A DNA stretch of 64,000 nucleotides from Kordia aestuariivivens. Lineage in GTDB: Bacteria; Bacteroidota; Bacteroidia; Flavobacteriales; Flavobacteriaceae. The position numbers were made by a program, and so were the translations under genes. The notes below the pieces were generated by a model. The model did not search any database, had not been told where the DNA came from, and saw nothing but the letters and a program-made list of their open reading frames with translations. Below, piece after piece: positions 28,203-36,703 of this stretch (position 1 is its first letter; every line of letters begins with the position of its first letter). The stretch is from the NCBI RefSeq assembly GCF_014397005.1, contig NZ_JACGWS010000018.1, positions 45,055 to 109,054 of the forward strand, given 5' to 3'.

Positions 28203-29789
28203 ATGAGTGTAAAAATAAATGATATAAGTTATTTGTCTTTTCAAGGTGGTGGTGGAAAAGGTTTTATTTATATGGGAGTTGTCAAAGCCTTGGAAAAAGC
28301 AATCAATGGTAAAGAAGGAGTTCCCATAATATCAATAATCAATCCTGATCTTTCTATTGGTTCCAGTCAAAGACATATCAAAGGAATTAGTGGAGCCTCT
28401 GCGGGAGCTATTACTGCATACCTACTATCATTAGGAATGAGTTCCAGTGAAGTTGAAATGGAGATGGAGGTTGATGATCAAACCAAAATGGCATTGGGAC
28501 CATATGATAAAACCCCAGTTTTAAAACCAGTGAATAGATTTGAAAAGTTTTTTGAAAACGGAAGGTTTGATCAAAAATTGAGAGAGGTTAATGATAATTT
28601 TGGAGCTACTCAGCGTATCCATAAAAATAACAGGCTTGGAGGTACAATAAATTATCTTTCGGTTGAAGCTTTGAGATATTTTTTGAATAATGATTTTACT
28701 ACGCATGATAAAAATAATACATTAATTGAGAAGCTACTTTATACAGATAGAAAAGAATCTACTTCGGTTCCGGTACTCCCTATTCCTCCACCATTTACAC
28801 CTTTTTATGTGCATCGATCTTATGAAGAAACTAATGCGGGAGCACATTTAGGAAATTTAATATATAATAGGGGATTAATTAATGGGCTTGCCGTACGAGA
28901 GTACTTTAAAGATGTAACAAGAAGAAAGATCCATAAAATAATTAATGCGTATTTTAGATACTATAAAGGAGAACAACCAAAACATAATTTTAAAAATGTC
29001 ATTTACCATTTAGCAGAAAATCCAGAGAAAATGACGTTCAGAGATCATTTTAGACTTACTGGGGTTAATTTAGTTATTACAGGAACTAATTTAACACAGC
29101 ATCTATCTAAATATTTTTCTGTATATCACACACCTGACTTTCCTGTTATTGAAGCAGTTGCTCTGTCAATGAATTTACCCTTTTTATTTAAACCAGTTTT
29201 TGTGACAGCTTCAGTGAATCGAGAAGAAACACAAGCATACAACAACGAATACAAAGGACTTTGGGTAGATGGTGGTATGCTCAATAACTTCCCGTTAAAT
29301 GCGTTTAATAAATTAAAGACAATGAGTTTAAAGATATTTGATAATGATGTTGTTCTAGATGTAGCAGCAAATTCCTTTAACTCTGATGCTGATTTTAAAA
29401 AGAATACCTTAGGGTTTAGATTAGAACCAGAGCCTATTGGCGAAGATATTTTTAATGATAATGAAGCTTTAGCAAAGAAACTCTTTGAAGCAAATAGCGG
29501 TCAAGTAGTTTCTGCCTATTTAGGGGATATTTTTAAAACCTTTATGTTTCCAGGTAGTAAAGGACAAATACGAAACAAGGTTGAAGAGGAATATAGTATC
29601 ACAGTCAATGATGCTGCCTCAGTTGGCACAGGAAGAGAAAAAACATACTATGAATGGCAACTTACGGATTTTGCCTCTCCTAAATTAACTAAATTGCGAA
29701 AGCCGAAAGGAGATAAAGAGTATAGGTACAAGGAGCTTTTAATTGAGAAAGCTCATGAGGATGTCTCAAAAATTTTAAAGATAAAATAA
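28203..29789 (+). CDS. Patatin-like phospholipase
   Basis: 528 residues, no signal peptide. All three patatin signatures are readable: the oxyanion-hole loop GGGGKG (about 15-20), the nucleophile elbow GASAG with Ser near 66, and the catalytic Asp in VDGGMLNNFP near 356. Patatins hydrolyse acyl esters of membrane lipids. The region between elbow and Asp is longer than in minimal patatins, with insertions such as a proline-rich stretch near 195 (PVLPIPPPFTPFYV). Cytoplasmic lipases beside a large partner and small lipoproteins can be toxins with envelope-located immunity, or defence effectors; which applies here is open. It follows the 1202-residue protein gene by 68 bp. Confidence 0.9.
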   Translation: MSVKINDISYLSFQGGGGKGFIYMGVVKALEKAINGKEGVPIISIINPDLSIGSSQRHIKGISGASAGAITAYLLSLGMSSSEVEMEMEVDDQTKMALGPYDKTPVLKPVNRFEKFFENGRFDQKLREVNDNFGATQRIHKNNRLGGTINYLSVEALRYFLNNDFTTHDKNNTLIEKLLYTDRKESTSVPVLPIPPPFTPFYVHRSYEETNAGAHLGNLIYNRGLINGLAVREYFKDVTRRKIHKIINAYFRYYKGEQPKHNFKNVIYHLAENPEKMTFRDHFRLTGVNLVITGTNLTQHLSKYFSVYHTPDFPVIEAVALSMNLPFLFKPVFVTASVNREETQAYNNEYKGLWVDGGMLNNFPLNAFNKLKTMSLKIFDNDVVLDVAANSFNSDADFKKNTLGFRLEPEPIGEDIFNDNEALAKKLFEANSGQVVSAYLGDIFKTFMFPGSKGQIRNKVEEEYSITVNDAASVGTGREKTYYEWQLTDFASPKLTKLRKPKGDKEYRYKELLIEKAHEDVSKILKIK

Positions 29790-29796
29790 TTAAAAA

Positions 29797-30714
29797 ATGC
29801 GAGTTCAATTATACAAGGTTATGGTTTTGTTAGTATTGGTAATCTCTGCTTCAGTTTCTTTCAACTGTGAGAGCAATGCCAATAAAAAAATGCCAAGTGA
29901 TGCGATTCCTGTAAACTGTGATGATAAGCTATTTTTAAGCGACACAGTCTATTATACTAAAGCGTATTGCAGAGCTTTAGAAAAAGCTAGAGGAGCCATT
30001 GAAGTAAACATATCTCATGATGATAATTATTATATTTCAAGGATTTTTCCTTATAAATATTTTGGAGATTCAGGCAGATATAACGATAACTACACAGAAT
30101 CCTTGTTTTTTTTAAGGGAGGATAAAGAAACGGGATTACATGATATAAGTGTCTATCAATTTTATGAATCTTTTGGCTTTGAAACTTTTAAAGGAGAAGA
30201 CCCTAAAATTTTCTTTAGCTTAACTCGTAAATATTTTTATTACGATCCATTTGTAGAAGAATTATTTGATATACAAATGAAAGACAGTATAAATTTTAAA
30301 TTGTATAAAGATTTAATTTTATGCACCAAAGAAGGGATAAAAAGAAGGTATCCTAATTCTACACTTTTAAAAAAAGATCAACAGACATTAAAAGGTTACA
30401 AAGGAAATATTCCACATCAAGAATTTTTACAATACACTGAATATATGCCTAATGATTCGCTAACAAATAATAAAGCAATTGGAGAGCGTTTTATTATTGA
30501 TTACACATTAACTGACTTTCAACGAAAACAGTATGGAAGAACCTTTGAAGATGGCGTATCGCATTGGGATTATAACAATGTAGAAGATTTTAATGAAAAG
30601 CAAATTTCGGTATTTTATTCTGTTGGATTATTCAATAGGGTTGAGTACTATAAAGAGTTTATAAGGCATGACAGTTTAAAAGTTAGAAAGGATAATATCC
30701 GAACAAAAAATTGA
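29797..30714 (+). CDS. Exported protein, probable lipoprotein, of the patatin module
   Basis: 305 residues, not recognised. The N-terminal hydrophobic segment ends SVSFNC, a relaxed lipobox, so membrane attachment is likely. The rest is rich in Tyr, Phe, Asp and Lys with no repeats. It starts 7 bp after the patatin stop codon, so it is co-transcribed with it. An immunity or partner role toward the lipase is only a positional guess. Confidence 0.68.
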   Translation: MRVQLYKVMVLLVLVISASVSFNCESNANKKMPSDAIPVNCDDKLFLSDTVYYTKAYCRALEKARGAIEVNISHDDNYYISRIFPYKYFGDSGRYNDNYTESLFFLREDKETGLHDISVYQFYESFGFETFKGEDPKIFFSLTRKYFYYDPFVEELFDIQMKDSINFKLYKDLILCTKEGIKRRYPNSTLLKKDQQTLKGYKGNIPHQEFLQYTEYMPNDSLTNNKAIGERFIIDYTLTDFQRKQYGRTFEDGVSHWDYNNVEDFNEKQISVFYSVGLFNRVEYYKEFIRHDSLKVRKDNIRTKN

Positions 30715-30756
30715 ACAATGAAACAAAAACGAAAATATACACATTTTGATTGAGGA

Positions 30757-31671
30757 ATGGTTATACCAAAGAAAAAAATATTCATAATTATTGGCTTACT
30801 ATTTGTGGCCTGTAAATCAATTAAAAAGCCATTTATTGCAATAGATCGGTGTAATGATTGCATCTACCTTGAAGACTATCGTAACTATGAGCTTGTTAAA
30901 GGATCAAAAGAATTAACTTCAAAAAAAGAAATGTTATTTGAAAATGTGTTCCAATGGAAATTTCCAGAGGGAGAAATTTCTATGTCATCAAACCCTCTAA
31001 AGTGTTTTATGAGAAAAGAAGCTGTTAATGATGAACTTAATATTATTGTATGTTATCAAATTCAAAAGGTGAAAGGCGCATATGTTCTGTATAATGACAC
31101 TTTAGTTGAAGCTGAATACTATAAAATTTTTTTAAAAGAAGGACATTTAGACAAAGAAGGAATTGATTACCCGCAACATGACGGTAAATATTCTAGCCTT
31201 AAAAATTATTTTAAAGCCTTAACTGCTCATTTACCAAATTCTTCAAGGTCAACACCAAAGAATATTCAAGATATAACTGATTCGAAAATTAAAAATGATG
31301 TCAAATCATATATTGATAGTAAGCAACAGACACTATATACAATGACAGTTAACTCATCTGCCTTTGTAGATTATATGAATACGCCTGAAACACATACTAT
31401 CGATGATATGGGAATTTATGTTACCTATTTAGCAAAAACCCCACATATAGCTTTTTCAAACATATATGAGTCAACAAAAGAAGCCAAGGATTTTATAGAA
31501 CATGAGACCTACTCACAAGGCAAACTTAAAAAGGTATACAATTCTCTTGATTCTGTTGAAAAACAAAGATTGAAAATTATACGAAAAAATAGAGACTTGA
31601 TTCCTTTTACAGAATTAATCGATAGCGTGAATTTGTATAGAAACAAATGGATTAAAGAAAAAAATGAATAA
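30757..31671 (+). CDS. Lipoprotein of the patatin module
   Basis: 304 residues, not recognised. Short signal peptide with lipobox LFVAC (about 16-20). The mature part is polar, with a CNDCIYLEDYRNYEL stretch near the start and a Lys/Glu-rich helical end. Similar in size to the preceding gene product, but I see no clear sequence similarity between them. Co-directional, 42 bp downstream. Confidence 0.68.
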   Translation: MVIPKKKIFIIIGLLFVACKSIKKPFIAIDRCNDCIYLEDYRNYELVKGSKELTSKKEMLFENVFQWKFPEGEISMSSNPLKCFMRKEAVNDELNIIVCYQIQKVKGAYVLYNDTLVEAEYYKIFLKEGHLDKEGIDYPQHDGKYSSLKNYFKALTAHLPNSSRSTPKNIQDITDSKIKNDVKSYIDSKQQTLYTMTVNSSAFVDYMNTPETHTIDDMGIYVTYLAKTPHIAFSNIYESTKEAKDFIEHETYSQGKLKKVYNSLDSVEKQRLKIIRKNRDLIPFTELIDSVNLYRNKWIKEKNE

Positions 31672-31721
31672 TGAAACGTATTAAAAATATACTTTGAAAA
31701 CAGATACTTTTTATTGAAAAA

Positions 31722-32573
31722 ATGAAGCATTTATTAATAATCATAATTTTATTTAACTGCTATTTATTACACTCGCAAAAGCATGTTGATACAACAAAAG
31801 TAAAAAGTGTTCGATACGAGTGGAAAATAAGTCCTATTACCAACAAAACAGTACTAAACACCACATTAACAGAATACAAAAGCGGTTTCTTCAAGGAAGA
31901 AACTAATTTTATGACTGACTATTATTCAAAGGACTCACTAAATGAATTTGGCTTTTACAAAGTGTATAAAGAAGATTTTAATAATCCGCTTTTAGAATTA
32001 AGTATGGAAAAACTATACGTAAATGCTTTGCTCAATAATTTAGAGAGATTGTATTATGACAAACATGGAAATTTCGATAGTCTCGTTAATACCATTAATA
32101 GACCCGTATTCGAAAAAGTGAAAATTGTTAGCAATAATGTATACAAACGAAAAAATAAGCTCAAGTATATAACAACAAATCATTCACGAGATTCAGTCGC
32201 ATTCAAATATAATTTTTTTGGACAATTAAAAGCTATTGAATTCTATAAAGATTCTAAAGCTCATAAGGTTTTGCGTTACAAAAAAAACCTTCTTGTGAGT
32301 GAACAAATTTTTGAGAGTAAAAGATTCAAAAAAACGCTACGCAATAAATACAACAAGAATAGACAATTAATAAGAAAAGATATTGATGACAATTACTTTC
32401 ATCGATATCTTTATGAAAATGATCTATTGATAAAAAAAGAAAAAGTTAGAAAAAGAGACAATATCATTACAGCATATACCTTATTTACTTATGGAACTAA
32501 TGGCTTAATTATTAGCAAAAAAGAATATCAAGATGAAGAACTCAAAGAAGAATACATTTATAAGTATGAATAA
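31722..32573 (+). CDS. Exported protein with YD-like beta repeats
   Basis: 283 residues. Signal peptide 1-18 (ends YLLHSQ). The mature part shows repeated beta-hairpin units resembling RHS/YD or toxin-WG style repeats (YYDKHGNFDSLVN, FKYNFFGQLKAIEFY, LRNKYNKNRQLIRKD, YENDLLIKKEKV). No known family is clear. It is the last gene of the patatin module, 50 bp after the lipoprotein gene, and is followed by a weak terminator. Confidence 0.68.
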   Translation: MKHLLIIIILFNCYLLHSQKHVDTTKVKSVRYEWKISPITNKTVLNTTLTEYKSGFFKEETNFMTDYYSKDSLNEFGFYKVYKEDFNNPLLELSMEKLYVNALLNNLERLYYDKHGNFDSLVNTINRPVFEKVKIVSNNVYKRKNKLKYITTNHSRDSVAFKYNFFGQLKAIEFYKDSKAHKVLRYKKNLLVSEQIFESKRFKKTLRNKYNKNRQLIRKDIDDNYFHRYLYENDLLIKKEKVRKRDNIITAYTLFTYGTNGLIISKKEYQDEELKEEYIYKYE

Positions 32574-32590
32574 TTACTTCTTTCCGTATT

Positions 32591-32617
32591 AAAAAAACAC
32601 CCAAATACATGAGTGTT
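32591..32617. terminator. Weak terminator between convergent operons
   Basis: An A7 run leads into AACACCC, which pairs with GAGTGTT (one mismatch) around an 8-base loop; T-rich sequence follows. It lies between convergent genes ending at 32573 and 32627. Confidence 0.5.
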
Positions 32618-32626
32618 CTTGTTTAG

Positions 32627-33136
32627 TTATTTCTTTTCCGTTGATTCTTTTTTAATCACAGCCTTTGAACTTCCATTCAAGCTAATAATATCAGTACGTG
32701 ACGACTTCGGGTCACTTCCTTTAGTTCGGATTAATCGCTGATTGTTGTAGAGTGGACGACACTTTATATTAAACGCGGTATACTTTACCGCCTTACCTGT
32801 ATCATCCAAGCTATCAACATACGCTTGATACAACTCATCATTGGTCATTGATTTCTTCTTAGTGTTCATCATGATATCAAATGCGGTCGTTGCAACTGAA
32901 TTGAGTCCTTGCTTAGATTCTGATAGGTCTAAGTCCAAAGCTTTAATCTTTTCAATTTGTTCTTCACTTGCATACTTAATCATTGCGGTTGCATCTTTGC
33001 GATAGCCTTTGATACGATCAGTAATTGCTTGCTTATCTTCCTTTGCTTGATCAATTTTTTCATCTGCTTCTTTGAGCAGTTTTTGATCCTCGGTGATGTT
33101 TTGTAATAAAACATCAAAAACATTGTTGTTGTTCAT
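32627..33136 (-). CDS. Coiled-coil protein of the transfer/maintenance operon
   Basis: 169 residues, not recognised. A long charged coiled coil (about 10-65) is followed by a part that may be a small winged helix (KKSMTNDELYQAYVDSLDDT, then PLYNNQRLIRTKG) and a Lys-rich tail. Probably DNA- or protein-binding. It is the last gene of a five-gene minus-strand run starting at the radC-like gene. Its leader AAATTTAATACCA just before the ATG closely matches that of the gene at 34048. Confidence 0.66.
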   Translation of the reverse strand: MNNNNVFDVLLQNITEDQKLLKEADEKIDQAKEDKQAITDRIKGYRKDATAMIKYASEEQIEKIKALDLDLSESKQGLNSVATTAFDIMMNTKKKSMTNDELYQAYVDSLDDTGKAVKYTAFNIKCRPLYNNQRLIRTKGSDPKSSRTDIISLNGSSKAVIKKESTEKK

Positions 33137-33148
33137 TGGTATTAAATT

Positions 33149-33448
33149 TTAAGAGTTAATATTCATTAATGTGTTGAATCGTATTTCTTCAAAATGAAGG
33201 TCTCGTTCAATCGTTAATCCAAATGGTCGCTTGATGGCTTCCATTTCGGTAATTGAGAAACTTCCCCATTCATCAAAGGCAAGTCCGGTAACATATCCGA
33301 AACAAATATTTGTTTCTACATCATATTCAGTAGCATACCAAGTACCTGATCCAGCAGGATCAAAGAATTTGGCAACCACAAGAGGGTTTTCATCTTGTCT
33401 GCCCACTTCTTCAAAACGTTGTTTAAGTTCTTTAGTAATGAGTTTCAT
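33149..33448 (-). CDS. DUF2958-family protein
   Basis: 99 residues. The order LITKELKQRFEEVG, then VAKFFDPAGSGTWYATEYD, then CFGYVTGLAFDEWGSFSITE and LTIERDLHFE matches DUF2958, a small family found on plasmids and integrative elements, with unknown function. It supports the mobile nature of the operon. Spacing to both neighbours is only a few bases. Confidence 0.82.
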   Translation of the reverse strand: MKLITKELKQRFEEVGRQDENPLVVAKFFDPAGSGTWYATEYDVETNICFGYVTGLAFDEWGSFSITEMEAIKRPFGLTIERDLHFEEIRFNTLMNINS

Positions 33449-33451
33449 AAC

Positions 33452-34048
33452 TTAAATAGCTTTATAGAGATATAGCACATGTAAATATTCATCCTGTGAA
33501 TCACTCTTTGATATCATGGTATTCATCACTTCCGTAGCCTGTTCTTGGGTTTGATAAAAACGTTTTGGTGGTGCATGAACTTCTTGTACTTGGTCTTGAC
33601 TCACATTGATATCATAGATGCCGTATACTTTGCGTAGCTTCCCTGCTTTAAGTTGAAGTGAACGGAAATTACTTCGATCATATTTATCCCAATCCTTTGG
33701 TATTTTGTTACGCAAATAATGGGTATGATGCGACAGTTGTTCAAGCGTATCGTTTACTTCATGAGTACTGTGGGACTCATGTGATATGAGTTGCTGTTCC
33801 CATTGATGTAGATAAAAACGTAGAATGCTCATATCATCATCAATAATGTCTAATAACTCATCATGTGTGAGTACATCCAAATCAACTTCTCTTACTTCGT
33901 GTTCGCTGAAAATGTGAGTAATAATATCAATGAGTTCTTGCTTGGTAAAGAAGTTGTCAAAGAAAGGATGTATTCCCGTATGGGGTTGATGTCCTTCGCT
34001 TAATCGCATGAGAAAATGTCTCACGACTATTTGTGTTGTAATATTCAT
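33452..34048 (-). CDS. Uncharacterised His/Asp-rich protein of the transfer operon
   Basis: 198 residues, not recognised. Rich in His, Asp and Glu, mostly helical by composition; no signal peptide and no membrane helix. Lies 3 bp upstream of the DUF2958 gene and 33 bp downstream of the methylase gene, so it belongs to the same operon. Confidence 0.64.
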   Translation of the reverse strand: MNITTQIVVRHFLMRLSEGHQPHTGIHPFFDNFFTKQELIDIITHIFSEHEVREVDLDVLTHDELLDIIDDDMSILRFYLHQWEQQLISHESHSTHEVNDTLEQLSHHTHYLRNKIPKDWDKYDRSNFRSLQLKAGKLRKVYGIYDINVSQDQVQEVHAPPKRFYQTQEQATEVMNTMISKSDSQDEYLHVLYLYKAI

Positions 34049-34081
34049 AAGTATTAAATTTAAAGGTTTGTGTTTGTTATT

Positions 34082-34867
34082 TTAAATTGAGTAGTTTGCC
34101 GTTAGCACCTCTATCTTTCGCTTTCGCTTGGCAACATTCGCTCCGTTACTTGCCACCAATGGCTTGTCTATCGTTTTGGTGTACCAACCATTCTTTTTGA
34201 TAAACTCATCAAGAATATCTGATGGATATGAACTCAAAAGAAACTTCCCTTTGATATTCGATAGCGTTTCTAAAAGTTTGCGGTAATCAACTTCGGTATA
34301 TCCATCATAGTGTCCCATATCAGCATTGAAGTATGGCGGATCAACGTAGTGAAAGGCATCGATGTCATCATAGATTTCTATCACCTTACATGCACCATTG
34401 TTTTCAATGAGCGTGTTCAACAGTCGTTTTGGAATGTCTTCATCAAATCGAATCTTTTTGTTCTGCACAGTTTTTAATCGTTTCCCATATTTATCAAATC
34501 CCCAACTTCCAATCTTGCAAGCAAATCCCATGTTTGTAGCGATGTAAAATGCCCACGCCTGCTGCAATCTGCTAAACAAGTGTGGCATTTTATACATCGT
34601 AAGTGCTACTGTGTAGGTTGCGCGGGAGAAGAGTGTTGCTTGAATCTTTGTTTTAAGTTTCTCAAAATCAGTTTTACATACTTCATAGAAGTTGATCACC
34701 ATGTTATTGGTATCGTTAATGATTTCTGATTCTGAAGGAACTTTTGCAAAGAAGACCGCGCCACCTCCAAAAAAACTTTCGGTATATATTCGGTGCTTAG
34801 GTATAAGCGGAAGTATTTTTGAAAGCAAAGTGATCTTGCCTCCGTAGTAAGTTATGGGAGTTTTCAT
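34082..34867 (-). CDS. D12-class (Dam-like) N6-adenine DNA methyltransferase
   Basis: 261 residues. The cofactor motif is ESFFGGGAVFF (about 30-40, with YYGGK just before it), and the catalytic motif is DPPY near 174 in FHYVDPPYF. These are the motifs of D12/Dam-type enzymes, which transfer a methyl group from S-adenosylmethionine to adenine. No cognate restriction enzyme is adjacent, so it is probably an orphan methylase that protects the element DNA or regulates its genes. The target sequence cannot be told from the sequence alone. Confidence 0.9.
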   Translation of the reverse strand: MKTPITYYGGKITLLSKILPLIPKHRIYTESFFGGGAVFFAKVPSESEIINDTNNMVINFYEVCKTDFEKLKTKIQATLFSRATYTVALTMYKMPHLFSRLQQAWAFYIATNMGFACKIGSWGFDKYGKRLKTVQNKKIRFDEDIPKRLLNTLIENNGACKVIEIYDDIDAFHYVDPPYFNADMGHYDGYTEVDYRKLLETLSNIKGKFLLSSYPSDILDEFIKKNGWYTKTIDKPLVASNGANVAKRKRKIEVLTANYSI

Positions 34868-34904
34868 ATAATAAAAAAATGGAAATGAGAACGGGTAAGA
34901 AGTG

Positions 34905-35372
34905 TTACATCAAGTTTTCATCAGCTAGCGAAACATAGCTTTCAGAAGTGATAATGAGGTGATCGAGGATTTTGACATCCATGAAGGTTCCTGCATTGAT
35001 GAGCTTTCGGGTGATAGCTTTGTCAGCACCTGAAACTTTGAGTGTTCCCGAAGGATGATTGTGAGCCACGATAATGGCAACGGCATTGGTTAAGAGCGCT
35101 AACTGAAAGACGTGTCTGATATTTACACATACCGATGTCGTACTTCCTTTGGCTATTTCTGATATCCCAACAACACCATTTGCATTGTTGAGATACAATG
35201 CCCAAAAACGTTCTTTTAGGTCAAGCTGTTTGAGGTGTACAAATCGTTTTAAAAACGAGTCAGCACTCTTTGAACTTCGGATGTAAAACATCTTGTTAAA
35301 GAGTGGTCGCACATAGTCAAGTTCAATTTCGTTGGTACGATTGAGCCACGTACTCGGTAATGTTCTATTCAT
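34905..35372 (-). CDS. RadC-like JAB/MPN-domain protein
   Basis: 155 residues. The JAMM metal site is readable: HNHPSG near 103 with a following S...D (SGADKAITRKL). This is the RadC/DUF2466 fold without the N-terminal UPF0758 helical part, typical of short RadC-like proteins on plasmids and integrative elements of Bacteroidota. The biochemical role is not established; a protease or DNA-repair-linked role has been suggested for the family. First gene of the five-gene operon; the shared 24-bp motif at 35427-35450 lies 55 bp upstream. Confidence 0.87.
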   Translation of the reverse strand: MNRTLPSTWLNRTNEIELDYVRPLFNKMFYIRSSKSADSFLKRFVHLKQLDLKERFWALYLNNANGVVGISEIAKGSTTSVCVNIRHVFQLALLTNAVAIIVAHNHPSGTLKVSGADKAITRKLINAGTFMDVKILDHLIITSESYVSLADENLM

Positions 35373-35421
35373 GTCGTATTGAATTTAAGGTTCGTCTGAT
35401 ACGAGTATGAGCGAAATCAAA

Positions 35422-36624
35422 TTATCGATATAGATAGCCTTTTTTGTAATGAAGATCATTGAGCGTAATAGTCTTTGCGGAGAATGGTTGTGACGATCTG
35501 CCATTAATAAGAAGTTTTACGTAAATGTGAAAGTGTTCAAGATTCATAAAGTCAGAAGTTTGAAATATGGGAGTGAATTCTTGTGCCATGTATTTAGCAT
35601 CCGCTTGCCCTAGTTTAAAGCAGATAATCGTTCCAATGTTTCCTAGTACCGCATTACGAATGTTTGCATCTAATTGATGTAGGTATTGGTGTGCCAACAC
35701 AAACCCAATTTTAAACTTTCGTAGTTCAGAAAACATATTGGTAAGCGATGCAGTGGTGTAATTTTGAAATTCATCGAGGTAGATAAAAAATGGAATGCGC
35801 TCTTGCTCGTCAATGTTGATTCTACTAAACCCTGCTGATGATAGCGAGGTGAGAAGTAATGAACCTAAGAGGTGTGCTCCATCCGTTCCTAAACTTCCTT
35901 TAGAGAGGTTTATCAAGAAGATTTGTTTGTTATCCATGATCTGACGTAAAGAAATCTGTTCTTGATTTTTCACTAATATTTTATGCACCATTGGGATGGA
36001 TAGAAAGCTTCCAACCTTGTTAAGAACAGGAAGAATATCTGTTTTAGAGTACTTAGGAAATTCCATACTCCAAAAACGCTTCACATGAGAACTGACAACG
36101 TGTTGCAAACATTGTTTTTGGAAGTGTGAATCAAGGAGTAATTTAGGAATATCATCAAAGCTTGCTTTGGGTTGATCCAAGAGCGTTAACAGTACATTGC
36201 GTAGAATGTATTCAAGTTTTAGTCCCCATGATTGCTGTCCCCACATTTTTTGAAAGGTTTCCAAGATACTTGAAGCGATCAAGGCTCGTTTTTCATAGTT
36301 GACTCTTTTCAGTGGATTGTATCCTAGATTAATATTTGGATTGGTGGCATCGAGAAGTACCACATCTTGTTTTCTGTGATGAGGAATGATGGTCAATATT
36401 TGCTTGAGTAAATCGCCATTGATATCAAACAGACTAAAACCTCTACCATGAAATACATCTTGGTAGAGAAGCGTTTTCATGAGGTTTGTTTTTCCACTTC
36501 CTGTCTTTCCTAAGAGATAAGTTCCCATAAGGCGATCGTGTTGATATATACCAAATATGTCGTTTCGATTACGATAATCAACACGAGCGAAATAGCTTAT
36601 TTTTGGATTTTGAGATGGAAGCAT
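35422..36624 (-). CDS. Second TraG/HerA-like ATPase
   Basis: 400 residues. Walker A GKTGSGKTN near 38, FDINGD strand near 60, Walker B IYLDEFQN near 280, and an AHQYLHQL block near 310: a compact DNA-pump type ATPase related to the C-terminal half of the 1013-residue ATPase at 7388-10429. It lacks the large N-terminal region. The frame is open to 36723, but I start at the ATG at 36624 because the shared promoter-like motif (36654-36678) lies in the extra stretch at the usual 30-bp distance. Its last codons (YKKGYLY) overlap another copy of that motif. Possible role: DNA translocation during transfer or partition. Confidence 0.82.
   Translation of the reverse strand: MLPSQNPKISYFARVDYRNRNDIFGIYQHDRLMGTYLLGKTGSGKTNLMKTLLYQDVFHGRGFSLFDINGDLLKQILTIIPHHRKQDVVLLDATNPNINLGYNPLKRVNYEKRALIASSILETFQKMWGQQSWGLKLEYILRNVLLTLLDQPKASFDDIPKLLLDSHFQKQCLQHVVSSHVKRFWSMEFPKYSKTDILPVLNKVGSFLSIPMVHKILVKNQEQISLRQIMDNKQIFLINLSKGSLGTDGAHLLGSLLLTSLSSAGFSRINIDEQERIPFFIYLDEFQNYTTASLTNMFSELRKFKIGFVLAHQYLHQLDANIRNAVLGNIGTIICFKLGQADAKYMAQEFTPIFQTSDFMNLEHFHIYVKLLINGRSSQPFSAKTITLNDLHYKKGYLYR
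35427..35450 (-). promoter_or_regulatory. Shared element motif copy a (TTACAAA-N6-TATCTATA)
   Basis: Minus-strand read: TTACAAA, six bases AAAGGC, TATCTATA, then TC. It sits 55 bp upstream of the radC-like start, inside the 3' end of the TraG-like gene. It differs from copy b by a single base over 24. Confidence 0.7.
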
Positions 36625-36653
36625 TACCTCACAGTATGACGTATGTGGTATTG

Positions 36654-36678
36654 GATATATAGATATCCTTTGTTGTAA
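36654..36678 (-). promoter_or_regulatory. Shared element motif copy c
   Basis: Minus-strand read: TTACAAC, AAAGGA, TATCTATA. It sits 30 bp upstream of the chosen start of the second TraG-like ATPase. Confidence 0.7.
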
Positions 36679-36703
36679 AATTTTGATAAAACAAAAAAAC
36701 ACC

